Under the pieces are notes generated by a model, which saw nothing but the letters and a program-made list of their open reading frames with translations, ran no database searches and was not told the origin of the DNA. A program made the position numbers and the translations under genes. A stretch of DNA of 64,000 bases from Pelodera strongyloides (taxonomy: Eukaryota > Nematoda > Chromadorea > Rhabditida > Rhabditidae), in NCBI GenBank assembly GCA_036852015.1, contig JAANDG010000195.1, positions 1-64,000 on the forward strand, read 5' to 3'. Shown here piece by piece: positions 24,676-36,900 of this stretch; the first letter of the stretch is position 1; the number at the start of each line of letters is the position of its first letter.

Positions 24676-25864
24676 TTAATATCCGGGAGCAGTTCTGGGT
24701 GGAGGGCAATGGTCGCACGATCCACGAAGACCAGGTTCTCCGCGTTTTCCGGGCTCTCCAGGAGCTCCGTCCTTTCCGGGAGCTCCGTCCTGTCCGGAAT
24801 CTCCCTGGGGACCAGGTTGACCATCTCTTCCCGGGTTTCCAGGCTTTCCATCGGGACCGGGTGGTCCCTGAGTTCCATTTTCACCATTGGGTCCAGGAGG
24901 TCCAGGAGGAGAAGGAACGGTGCGAACCTGGCCGGGGGCTCCAGGTCTTCCTGGCTGACCATCGTTTCCAGGAGAGCCAGGAGGGCCAACTGGTCCGGGA
25001 GCACCTGGAGAACCGGGCCGTCCAGAGGGGCCCTTGTCTCCGGGAGCTCCGGGAGTTCCCATCTGACCTTTGGGACCAGCAGGTCCGGTGGGCCCAGGAG
25101 GTCCAGCTGGGCAGTCAAAGCAGAAGTCCTGAGGTCGGGGTTCCACTTCACCCTCTGGAGCGTCAGGTCCTGGGTTACCGGGAGCTCCCGGGCGTCCGTC
25201 GTTTCCGGGGAATCCATCCTGGCCGGGTTGTCCGGGAGGTCCGGCAGATCCGATTCCGCAGGAGCAACAGCTTCCAGTTTGTCTCTTCTCACGCGTGGAG
25301 TCCTCCTTCAGGGCTTCGAGCTAGAAAGAGATATTGATATAATTTGTATTAGTATTTTCTGCCACACTGCATTGATTCTCTGAAGGTCCCAGCATTAACC
25401 CCAACATGAAGAAAGACATTTCTGAGAGCAAACCACACTATGTTTTAACTAAACGAGGAGAGGATTCGTTTGCAGTTGAAAGCCAATTATTTCCATGACT
25501 GCCCTTTGTTTAATCAACAGACTCTCGATTTCGAACACTTGTGAAAGTCGAATATTGCTACAGCCATGTAAGTCAACCTTTCCGCGTCTTTTGTATGCAC
25601 AGTACAATACATGTACACTGCGTTATATCCAACTCATTGGGGTACTGGATGGCAAACTCTAACCTTGATATACTCGCCGCGGAGGGACTCGGCGCGTGTG
25701 CGGCAGAAGGCTATCTCGTCCTGGAGAGCGGACTGAACGTTCTGCATGTACATGCACAACATCGGCACGGCGACAATGGCGGTCAGGGTGGCGACGGTGG
25801 ATACGGCCACTCCGAAAAAAGCGAACTTCTTCACCGATTCGGCGACCAGCGTCTTCTCGTCCAT
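24676..25864 (-). CDS. Cuticle collagen 1 (2 exons, 281 aa)
   Basis: Exons on the minus strand are 25864-25664 and 25320-24676. Translation starts [19 protein letters not shown], 2 nt after TTCCAG (likely trans-splice site). Residues 10-40 form the membrane-spanning segment typical of cuticle collagens. REKR after the splice junction is a furin-type processing site. A short Cys knot (CSCG) precedes a first Gly-X-Y block, [13 protein letters not shown] separates it from the long Gly-X-Y domain, and the tail is [13 protein letters not shown]. Both the size and the [13 protein letters not shown] ending match the large nematode COL family. The secreted, trimmed protein would trimerise and cross-link in the cuticle. 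The family is too large to assign a specific col number. Confidence 0.93.
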
Positions 25865-26431
25865 ATCTGGAATCAATCAATAAATCAATAAAGTAAAAAA
25901 TAAATATATCAATCAATGCATAACGCATGGATGAGCAGTAATACAATAGTTACTTGTTTACAATACAAGGTATCCAATAGTTACTTGTGTAGAGAAGTTT
26001 ACATAAAATAATAAAAGTGCTGATGGCTTGCTGTAACAGAATTTCTGGAGCTTCTTGTGGTTTTCGATTGGCTTAAGAGGTGTACTTTAACTTTATCTTT
26101 CCTTATGTAACTAATATTAGTGTTAGGGCGAAGGTAAAGGTGAGGAGCTAATATACTCAGCAAATAACTACAACTTCACTATGTGTATAAAGTCATATCA
26201 ATGAAGCGATAACGATAAGTTTTTGAAGGTCTAGCATAGAAACGACAAAGATAACCTGGAAGCTAGATAAAGCTTCTCACCAAAAGCTAAATAGTCTCAA
26301 ACGAGAACCGCCAACAAATTAGGGGGTTCACTCCCGCGCGGCTTCTTATATGAGAGCGGGCGCGCGCTGGCTCGGCTCGTTTTAGAGATTTGTATAAAAA
26401 GAAGACAATCTACAGGTAAAAAGAAGATCTA
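25865..26431. promoter_or_regulatory. Upstream region of collagen 1 with a GC-rich block
   Basis: No coding exon is seen. Around 26330-26380 a GC-rich CGCGCGGC/GGGCGCGCGC segment is followed on the plus strand by TATAAAAAG at about 26393. That orientation points to the ORF at 26432, not the collagen, so the block may belong to an inserted fragment. Confidence 0.3.
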
Positions 26432-26667
26432 ATGAGGCCAGAAAAACACGTCGAACTGCTTAACATTCCGGATATTCCGGGTGCCGATACCCGTGCGGAA
26501 TTGTCGGAAATTGCCCAAATTTAATCGAAAATACTATGATGATGGGCAAAACGGGCTGGGAACCTATAGGTGTATTCCGCGTAGTTAGCGGCAAAGACCT
26601 CTTCGAAATTAGCAATGATCCTTTGCATAAAGAAGTGAATAAGAAGAAAGAAGAAGCGAATTATTAA
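26432..26667 (+). pseudogene. Frameshifted ORF of prokaryote-like appearance
   Basis: ATG at 26432 opens a 30-residue ORF (starting MRPEKHVELLNIPDIPG) that stops at 26524. A second ORF, starting MMMGKTGWEPIGVFRVV at 26536, runs to TAA at 26667. The frame of the second part is open back to 26521, so the two halves are one protein-like reading interrupted by a one-base deletion. There is no intron signal between them. A TATAAA lies about 40 bp upstream. The stop codon coincides with the TTAA at the left end of a family A MITE, so the ORF may have been cut by that insertion. Composition is unlike the neighbouring DNA. I cannot name the family. A relic of a horizontally acquired gene is possible, as is chance. 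Confidence 0.45.
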
Positions 26668-26847
26668 AGCAAAATACCGGCCGGTTTTTGAAACGCATCT
26701 CAAGTTTTTGCATCCCTATGCATTTATGCTAATTGGGGTCTACTTGGGGGTCTAGTTTTTATTCTAATTTTTGCTCATTTGCATATGCTGCATAGGAAAG
26801 CAGGCGTACGCAATGCGTTTCAAAAACCGGCCGGTGTTTCGCTTTAA
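26664..26847. mobile_element. Family A MITE, near-consensus copy
   Basis: TTAAAGCAAAATACCGGCCGG at the left and CCGGCCGGTGTTTCGCTTTAA at the right, with TTTTTGAAACGCATCTCAAG inside. This is one of the best-preserved copies. Confidence 0.9.
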
Positions 26848-28221
26848 AATCAGATCAGGCTAAACTTTTCGTATGCATGACGGAAAAACATTCGTATGCA
26901 TGACGGAAAAACTGCGTCCTGTACTCGATTCAAAAACCGCTATAAATACTAGTTGTTATGCACATGCGTAAGCTTCGGCCTGTCATGCACATACCAGCGT
27001 CTTTCCATACTTATGAAACGATTGTGGATTGTAACGTAGATTAAAATCGTTACAAATGAAGGCAATCGTTATTTTACATGAGAATATTCTAATTTGAGCT
27101 GCGGCGCTCTTTTATATCCAAAGCGGAACAATTTATTTGAAACGTGAGTGCTAGCGCACGCCACTGTTACTCTTTTATATAATAAGATAACTTATTGAAA
27201 ACTCCATATGCAAATACAGTCGAAGCTGCGTATTCAGAATTCAAACACTGTTTAACTTAGGTGCAAATTCAGTTAACATTTGTTTAGGTACACGCTAATT
27301 GCTACGAATGGAATCACCGCAAGGTCAAATGATCTGATGAGTCACTCAAATGTGTGACTTATCAGATCATCTGTGCATTTAGTTCTTAGCTATTCCAAAG
27401 AGTTCTTTGCAAAAAGTTCTTAGCTATTCCAAACAGTGCATTTAGTTCTATTCCAAATCCTCGGTAATTAACTTAATAGCTTCTCATATGGTACACCCGC
27501 CACGAGAATATGGTACACCCGCCACGCCACTTGAAATTGTACTTTGAACTCCCTTTAAATAAGGTGCACGCTCTTGAACCGTAAAACAAATTTAAATTTA
27601 AATTTAAACTATTGCTACGCCCAAATAATAACTAATTAAATTACTGTAGTTTCCAGGCAATTACCCCATTACTGTAGTTTCCTCTACCTACAGTACACAA
27701 AACTTCATCCACCATTTGAGGTGTAAATCCCACTCGGTGTAATAAACCCAACGCCTGTAATTCACTGTAAAAATAAGCACAATAACACAACACTGTTTGG
27801 TCTTAGATCCTAATGATAACAAAGACCACAAAGGCAAAAGAGCATGACCATTTATAAACCAAAACGACTAATTACTAATCAATTATATGATTCACAGGAA
27901 TAAATTAATAGAAGTATTAATAAAATGCATATTTTCACATATAAAGCGTCATTCACAATTCACATGCGGAAGGTAGGTAGATCTTCCTATGATCTAACCA
28001 TCTAACAAAATGGACATATCTGAACCGTGCTCAAAATAACTACGGTAATTATGGTAAACATAGCTAAAACACCACAAACTCATGTTACAGTACAGCATAA
28101 AGGTACCGGAAAGAACAAAGCGCGTAGATTTTACAAAAAAAAAGAATCGCATAAAGGTAGGGGGGGGGGGGGGAATGATATAACTAAGTCTTCTTGGAAC
28201 GAGCTCTGGTTAGCTCTCGTG
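26848..28221. other. Intergenic interval with short repeats and a hairpin
   Basis: No gene seen. Direct repeats: TCGTATGCATGACGGAAAAAC twice near 26868-26910, TAGTTCTTAGCTATTCCAAA near 27380 and 27417, and ATGGTACACCCGCCACG near 27488 and 27511. A 45-bp inverted repeat (GATCTGATGAGTCAC / GTGACTTATCAGATC) sits at 27328-27372. A run of 14 G lies at 28160-28173. Confidence 0.5.
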
Positions 28222-28331
28222 TCATCCTGTACTTAGTTTCCTTTCACCATCATTATTTGTAACATGCGGCTGGGCCTGGCAAAGGAGATCGGGGAAGGAT
28301 TCTGGCTTGACGTCGGCATATTTGGGAATCT
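28222..28331 (-). CDS. Possible terminal exon, unassigned
   Basis: A CTTTCAG acceptor at 28338-28332 opens a minus-strand frame of about 36 codons (contains IPKYADVKPESFPDLLC) ending in TGA. Composition is protein-like, but no upstream exon joins it in phase with confidence. It could be a last exon of an unseen gene. Confidence 0.25.
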
Positions 28332-29515
28332 CTGAAAGTAACAACGTCAAGCAAATAATAGAACAAAATTTAACATAACGGAGGCAACGGAAATCTTCAA
28401 TTACAAGCGACAGCGATGAAAATATTCCAGCGCCAAATGACAACATAAGTACCATATTTCAAGGTGAGAACTGAAAACTGAACCTATGTAGTCAAAAAGA
28501 TAGGATCATGTAACTGTGTTTGGATAATGGGAATGGGCACATGAGATATGTACTCGAGCGAAAAATTACCCCAGTTTATTTTGTCTAGTATTTTGTCAGT
28601 TTATTTTGAAAAATTACCCCAGACCCCAGTTTATTTTGTCGAATTAAAAAACGATAAACAATAGATGAACTTGTGCACAATAACTTTTTTTCTGAAATTC
28701 TCCAAAACTGGTCCCCATTAGGTTAACGAAGATGCTGAGTCCGAAAAAGCGGTTCACTGTGGGTCTCAGTGCCGTTGGGGCCAGTTAAGGCCCATTTAGG
28801 TCCCAGGTCCAAAATTATAAAATTCGCTGAAACTTCTTCACAGTGTATAATTTTTAGCACTGGTGCTCATTAAGCATGTTATTTCTGGTGGTAAGGCTAT
28901 TTGGGCTTATTCGGGTCAACGTATGACCAAAGCCAAAGCTCGTAGTTTCGTCTCGCAGCAGCTAACAATCAGGTTCAAACTGGAAGGCATAATAATAGGC
29001 TCACGAGAATCAGTGATCAATTTTTCTTCCTTTTATCGGGTCAGATACCCTCCCTAAACGCAGATACCCTCGGGACACCATAAGAACACAAGGCTGCCAC
29101 TTAAACCTAGATATATCGTAGGGTTCATAGGAGTCAAACATAATACGAGTCATACATAGAAATTCAAAGCTTTATGTTATCTCCTAATATTACTGTTTCT
29201 ATACTATAGTTAGTTTAATTATGACACAAGGTACACTTTTTTTGTATGCATAAATTACCCAAGAAAGCATAAAGAAACACTGTATTCAAATACACACCTA
29301 AATATTACCGAAAAAAAATCACAAGCTATTACCGTATTACATCTTCTTCGACCGTAGTTTGTAAGTTTGCGCATAACAATTAATACAAATGCGCGGACAT
29401 GATTTTCAAATCACCGACTAGAAAACTACACCCCGGCTACAGTAATTTATGGTAGTTGCCCTATTATGAAGCAACACTACAGTACAAAATCACATTAGAC
29501 ATTTCATCAAAAGCA
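28332..29515. other. Interval without supported genes
   Basis: A plus-strand ORF at 28863-29057 overlaps a piece of the AGGCTCACGAGAAT MITE family near 28995-29040 and is probably not a gene. Repeated ACCCCAGTTTATTTTGTC words occur near 28568-28640. Confidence 0.4.
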
Positions 29516-29700
29516 CTCACCATACATTAGGTTCCATACTTATCCATATTGGTCCATAAGGTTGGGTCATTTTTTCCATTTTCGGGCAGCCTGCGCCAAG
29601 GTCTCGCCTGTATATCGCCGCGCGGAAGTTCCGCACCAGGAGCTCGCCGCGCGCAACCCAAGTTTTATCAGTGTACCACGGCTTATTGTAGTTACCCGAG
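29516..29700 (-). CDS. Possible internal exon, unassigned
   Basis: A minus-strand frame is open from about 29690 to a GTGAGT donor at 29515. It is GC-rich in its first half and contains GELLVRNFRAAIYRRD and KMEKMTQPYGPIWISM. Its phase does not join the exon at 28331 without creating a stop. Low support. Confidence 0.2.
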
Positions 29701-29965
29701 CATATACCAAGTGAAAGCGAAGCCCAAGCAATAACTCACTGCTGTAGCTTTCGAACCATAACCCATAACACGTAGCTTCCAAAAAAAATAACCCATTATT
29801 GTAGCTTAAACACCATTACTGTAGCTTAAAAACCATAACCCATTAATGTAGCTTCCATAGAACAACCCTCTACTGTAGCTTCCAAGCAAATACACTATTA
29901 GTTTAGTACCACTATTGTACCTTCCAAGTAATTGCCCTATTACTTTAGTTCATCTTTGTAGCATA
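29701..29965. repeat. Degenerate minisatellite built on CTGTAGCTTCCAAG
   Basis: About eight units of 20-35 bp, each with a CCATTACTGTAGCTT-like core, lie in a row. Similar TACTGTAG words are scattered across the window, so this may be where the word expanded. The stretch from 29966 to 30660 shows no gene. Confidence 0.6.
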
Positions 29966-30662
29966 CAAGCAATAATGTTACTACCTAATGCACACCTGGC
30001 ATAAACCCCCAACCCACATGGCATACTATAATACAACGTAACATAACAAAAAACACATAGTTGGTCTGAATAGTTTATGCGTAAAAAATAGATTATTCAC
30101 GCTGACCATAAACCTAAACATGCGATAAATGCGTTTCAATAAAAAATCATGCAAAATTACAAGAATCTGAACAATTTACAGGATATAAAATGAGATATTA
30201 TGGATTATTACAAACCTATTCACAGGAGCAATAACTTAAGCCATTACAATACGAGTAAATTATTATGGCTCAATTGTCAATCGAAAAAAGGCATAAGTGA
30301 AAGCAAAAATCGAACTAATATGTAGTCGATACTCATGGCACAGATTAATAAATAGGTATAAGTGCAAGAAAAGGAAAAATAATCAACATTACCAGTATAG
30401 CACTATATCACAAACTGAGTAAACTCGTACCACAATCTTAGTAAACAGTACTCGTAGGAAAACAAAGTCGAGATCACATAAATGGTAACGGTATTCACAA
30501 GCATTCACACTATGAATTAAGCAGCTGTCTGATTGCTAAGCTTCGCAAACTACAAACAATTCTATCGGCACAAAAAAGAATAATAAAAGGTGAGTTCCAA
30601 GTTCCAAGTCAAAGAGTTCCAAGTTGACAAACAAATTTCTAGAAGCCCATTAGTAACTACGG

Positions 30663-30705
30663 CAGCGACTTACAGTACGACTTACAGTACGACTTACAGT
30701 ACGCT
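30663..30705. repeat. Short tandem repeat CGACTTACAGTA x3
   Basis: Three copies of a 12-bp unit in a row, 3' of the large minus-strand gene. Confidence 0.8.
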
Positions 30706-30998
30706 CACCAATGGCTATGCAACACTCATTTCGCCTAGCAACTTGGACCCACTGCGCTTATTTATTGCAAACTCCAAGTACAAACATAGAACTTTAACAA
30801 GGACGTAAAATAGTAACACAGGAAAAAAAAAGAAAAACAAAGATAATGAAATGAATGTCCATCCAATCTTTACAAGGACACGCATCACAAATTGAACGAA
30901 CCCAAAGACTTGATAAAAGGCACTTGCCAGGACAAAACGGAACCTTAAAAGAATATATTGAAACTACGCTAAGACCGACCTGCAACAATACATTAGGC

Positions 30999-33900
30999 CT
31001 ACTTGGTCTTGATGGCCTTGGCCTTGATCTTCCTTGGCGCTTCGGTGGCTCTCTTCTTGTTCACCACATCGGCAATCTTCGCCTTCTTCTTCGCGGGAGC
31101 CCCAGTTTCCACCACGAATCTAAAGGTGGTATATTCAAGTACAATAAAAAAAGTCTCATTTGTATTCATTTACTGCGCATGCACTTTTGAAAGTACCAGA
31201 TTGTTCAGTTTACATACCGTTTTAAGTCTCATTTGTATAATTCATTTACTTTAAGTATCTGTATGAAGTTGCAATCCTTGTAAGGAGCTAGTAAGGAGCA
31301 AGGGATCGTTGCGAGGTATTTTTGGGGTAGGATTGTCTATTTTTCGTAGCATTTATCAATAAACTATTCCAACCTTTTAACCGTCCTTCTCTCCCTCTTC
31401 GAACTGCGTCGTTCAACAACCAGATCATTAGAGTGAGCCTGCTGCTGTTGCATGCTGGGACTCGACTTCGTTCGCTGAAATTACATCATTATTGTACTCC
31501 AAAAGTCCCTAAATATCGCGGCAGTGCAACTGCGGAACCTGACGTGCATAAGTTTCCGTGGTGTCGTATACTAGCTGCTAACCTGATGGTTTAAGGCGTA
31601 AACAAAAGTGCAAACACAAAAACATAAAAGCGATGATGCAAAAGCCTAGCCCGTTAATAAAACAAAAACTCGCATCAGCAATTTGACCAACCTGCTTACT
31701 GAGTAGAGAGGCGAGTGGCATGTCGTCATCGGAATCCTTTTCCAGTTTGGAATCCTAAAGTACAACAGATATCCAGGTCATTTTGACACACCTTAAACAC
31801 TTTAAAGCGGTATGGTACATGGTTTGCGAATATGTGCGTCGTGCGAATATACAATTAATATATGAATCCGTGAAAACACCCACTCTCACAGTAATAATAA
31901 GCCAAATTGGGCATTGCAGACATCGATGTGTAAAACGGCACATCGACCGCTTTTGCTTCTTGAAACTGCGGTATGAGAGGAGGAAAAGGGGCACGGAAAA
32001 CCAAAATATTCAACATGAAAATAAATAGAAAAGCAGCAAACCTTCTGACGTTGACGCATGCTTCTGGTGGACGAGGAAACCGCTGGGACAGGGGTATAGA
32101 CCTATAAATACCATGTAAAAATATTGGTGAGGCGGGGTTCAGCGCCTAAAATTTCAACCAGTACCACTCCAATAATGTGGGCAGGCTTCACTTGGCAATT
32201 TTCCACTGTTTACTCGAAGTATTTGATATGTGATTATCTTGGTGATATTGAAAATGTGTTCTCGTTCTTGTTCCCCCGTCACTCGTGTGGTCTGTGCATT
32301 ATGTTCCCTATGAATTATTTTCGTTTGGTTGTTTCTTAAATTTATGTTGTTCGTTCAATTGTATTTTCCACCCTCTGTGGTGTGTGCATTATTGCAATAA
32401 ATGTTTATGTTTATGTTTAATCAAAAGCCAAGTTACCAACGGGCATTTGTTATCACCTGCCTGTCAAACGGGATACCTATGCTAAGTTCTAAGCCCTCAA
32501 AGTTCGTTACATCTCCCTATGAGGAAATCCAATCCACTTATACAGCGAGTATGGCAACCTGCTAACGCCTGTGCATATGCTATCTTAAGCATAACATCAC
32601 GCATTGCAGTGCAAATTTGCAAGGAACGGTGTGCGCCTAAAAACAATCATAATTCTTGTTAAAACAAATGAAAAATCTATAAGGTGCGCATTTCCTACCT
32701 CAACATCCTCAACTGCCTCGTAGCGAAAATGAGCACGTATCTTCGACACAAAGGATTCCTGAACAGGCGAATCGTTATTGGTGAAGGACTCGAACGGCAG
32801 AGCCCGAGGAAGGTTCGTGAAATTGTGTCTTTTTCGTGAAACCTCTTTTGCGAATTCAAAGGAAAATTGAGGAAACGAGCTCTTGAATACTACACTAAAC
32901 TAGAAGACTACCACCACAACACACAAGGCCTCTCTTCCATGAAAAGAACGTTTACCGACCATATCTACGATGCCCACTGGATTCATGAAAGTGGCATACT
33001 CCATGATACGCGCCAGTTTCGAAGGCACGGGGAATTATAATTTACATATTACTTCCAATGCTTGTCGAAGAAGAGGACAAAAGGCAATGCTTGGGCATTT
33101 TGGGCAACAATTAAAAAAACGTTCTAAAAAACTTACTGTACAAGTGGTTTCCGATTCGAATCTGGTGGACCCACTTCCATCCGACATGATCGTCACAGCG
33201 TCTTAAAAAGAAAGTTAATAAAACTTGTTGGGTTGGTTGGTTATTTTATACGATTCCGATTTTTCCCGCGACCCGCAACAACACTGACCAAGTACATACG
33301 GAATGTAAAGGTGAAAACCATAATAGGAAAACACTCACCTTCAACCGGCATGGTGGCCCAGCAAAAGGTCGTAAACCTGCAAAAACGGAAATTAGTGTTG
33401 GTCAAATTAACCAAAACTTTCAACAGTTCGAGTAATAAAACGCACAGTAAAAACTCTCTATTAACCCCGATACCCAGGCCCTGATGAAATAAGTCAATTG
33501 TCACCCCCCGGATTATTGGAATAGAATAGTATTAGGTATTAGGATACCTAAGACTGCTTATGACTATAATGGAGATTTTAAACTTTTAAGTGCACGTTCG
33601 CGAACGTGGAAAGTGAGAAAGTCTAATTGAGAAAGGGGGCGTCGTGGATCACCGGCAAAGTTCTCGTCTCTCACCCATACGACCCGGGTTCGAATCCCGC
33701 CCAGTGCTACCATCTTGCAAACATGCCACGGCGTCGGGAATAAAGTTAAGGCGCTCCCCTTGCCTAGCCTTAGGACGGACGTTTCGCTCTGTAATCTCTG
33801 TAATCCGTCTTCCCTACATTCGACAATGGTCACTTCCCTGCTCTCTACTCTCTACGGGACACATCGATGAGACACCGCCCAGATTGGAACTACAATGAAG

Positions 33901-36900
33901 ATCCCCGACTTCTGGAAAAAAACGGGACCCTGGATTCTACATGCTTAAGTATATGTGTGACGATTGTATGTCTGAATAAAGTGGTATTCATAATTCAAGT
34001 GCACGCTCGCGTTCCATACTTAAGCGGATTTTGAAACTCGCTACAGTATGAGCGCAAATAAAAGTCTCAGCACGAAGACACAAAATGCACCAATTTTTAG
34101 TTGAGTATGTAGGTACGCACCGGTTTTGCACCGTGATTTACATAGAATTCGGCGAACGTGCACTTGAACTACACTTTCGCAGTTTCCGCGTTCGCGAACG
34201 TGCACTTAAAAGCTCTATAAGTAATGGGTGAAACGTATCATTACAACTTAATAGTTACAGTAGTTGTTTAGTTTCAGTAAACTGTTCGTGTTGTCTAAAT
34301 ACTATTAGCATATGAGAATTAGCATATTAATAGTATATGGAGATTCAAGCTAGGGCTTGAGCTCATTCGATGTACTGCTCAGCTAGAGAGTTGTCGCTAC
34401 TATATATCGAATCTACCCTTGCGTATAATAAACTCTATATCTACAAGGTGTCTACTGAACTTGTGCCCAGCTCTGTTGTATACAGTGTGGTATCTGTATA
34501 CATAACAAATAGTATATAATATATACCTGCTGGAGGGGCATGTGTCCACACCTAACGTCCAGTAGTTCGGAACGAAGGCATGCTGTATGGCGAGAGCGTC
34601 CAATTCGCGATTGGGGTAATGGAGACGTAAAGACTAAAAAAAACTGATTCAGACATTGAGAATAATATCTATACGGCCCAAGTTAATAAACCAGTCCCAA
34701 TAAGACTTCTTTGCAATAAGACTCCATACGAAACAAATACGAAACTCTGATACGAAACGAATCAATGGAAAAAAATAGGAAACGCTACAATACGAACATC
34801 TGGATCTGGGTCTTCTTTATTCACGACGGTTTGTCCTTGTCCAGAGAGAGACAGATCCGACGACTCAAACTGATGCTGCAAATAAATAAATAAATCCATG
34901 CACAAATGGCACAAACCATCTATTCTCGTACCATTTAAAGCGAATTGCTAGCCCCTTTGGAAAATTTGCATATGATAAGCAAATCCAATGTATCCTATGC
35001 TAATTTTGCGCGATCGTCCACGGCTATCGCGCAAAATTAGCATAGGATACATAGGATTTGCTTATCATATGTAAATTTTCCAAAGGAGCTGGCATTTCGC
35101 TTTAAGGTATGCACATGACAACAGGGGGATACGCTCTTGGACCTGAATAGGCAAAATTGGGAGAATTCCGAGTCATAAAAACACCTTTTTTAAATATGTG
35201 CCTAGAGTCAGCCAAAGGTAGGCCGTCTAACGTTCGTCATTCGGGCATCACGAAACGGAATGCGTGGGTTAGGTGGAGTGCGTCACCAGTTCTAATCCCA
35301 ATATCCACCAGAGACAATATGTGATGACAAACTAAAAACAACTAAGCAGACACGAACCTCGAGCTCCTCTCTGACCTCTTTAGTAGTTTCCACTTCCTGA
35401 GCCACCACACTATCAGCATTTCCGACGTTTGGTGAAGCGACCGCCTGAATCTGCAAAACACAATGCTTACTAGCTTGTCTAAACAATAAGCATCTAGTGT
35501 AAGGGAGGTAATCTTGGGAAATGCAACCTATAGCAAAAAAAAACACTTCGACAATCCTTGAACTAGTTTTCGACTCAACCATGAACCGCAACATCGTCCA
35601 TGAATAGGGGACAGCGCCCAGCATTTAGGATCCAGTGTGGGGTGCACTTCCTGACTTTCTAGGAAAGACATACCAACTCTGCGCAGCGCACCCGTGGCAC
35701 CCCATCCACACCTCACACCATATAAAATGTGGGTCGCGCCAGTGGCTGCTGTTTGCGGAAAAGGGCGGCGAACTACTGATCCTTACACCGAACTGATCCG
35801 AACTGCGACCACAAACTATCATAACGCTTGTTACAAACAAATGAAAATTCAATAAGGTGTGCATTTCTTACCTCGACTGTCCCGTCAGTCCTGTAACTGA
35901 CATTTACCAGCTCGCCAAAATGTGCAGCAACCTTGACCAACAATGATTCCTAAACACGACAACTTGTTGTACAAGGCTTTAAATGAAACTTGAAGAGATG
36001 ACCTTTTGACTACTAAAACGAAAACGATAACACAACCACCACAACAAACAACGCTTCAAAAAAACATTTAACTACCATATCTAATTTCTACGATGCCCAC
36101 TGGACACAGGAAAGTGGAATAATCCACGATAGATTTAACTTTTATACGCCCTTGTCGAAGAATTGAAAATCAATGCTTACTATTAACTATTAACAACTTA
36201 CAACTATTATTAACTATTAAACTATTAACAAACGTTCTGAAAAAAAAAAACTTACTGCACAAGCTATCTCGGCTTGTAGTATGTTATGGCCCTCACCACT
36301 TGTCATGATCCTCTCGATCTCTTAAAAAGAAAGTTAACAACTGATTGGGTTGGTTGTTTTGTTAATTGAGTATACAGCTTTCAAAGAGCTGCCTGGTGCC
36401 TGGACACGAAATACGGAGAATACCAAACCAGGATTTCGAGAAAATTGAGCAGCGACGAGCCTCGTCTGCCAGCTTTAGGACTAGGACCATTTCCCTAGCA
36501 AGTAGCAATGTAAACAAAATAAACACTCACCATCACCAGCAGGCAGTGTGACCTCACCAAGCGTGAAGAAACTGCAAAAACGAAATTAGCGTTGGCCAAT
36601 TAACCAAAACTTTCAAAAGTTCGGGTTCGGGCGGGCAATAAAAAGCAAAGTAAAAACTGGCTATTAACCTCGACGCCCACGCCCTGTTGAAAAACAGTCA
36701 ATGGTGAAAGCGGCTTGCTTGAAGCATAGAACTCACAGAGCTATTTCCCTTCAAACAGTTCGGTCAGGTACAGTAATCAGCAGTAATAACCATTTTTGGC
36801 GCTTTTAGGGCAATCCTGTATTGTGGCAAATCTTTATTATCGTAGTGTAATGATATTTATTCGTTTGACCATAATTATGTAGAGAAACAATGCAAATGAA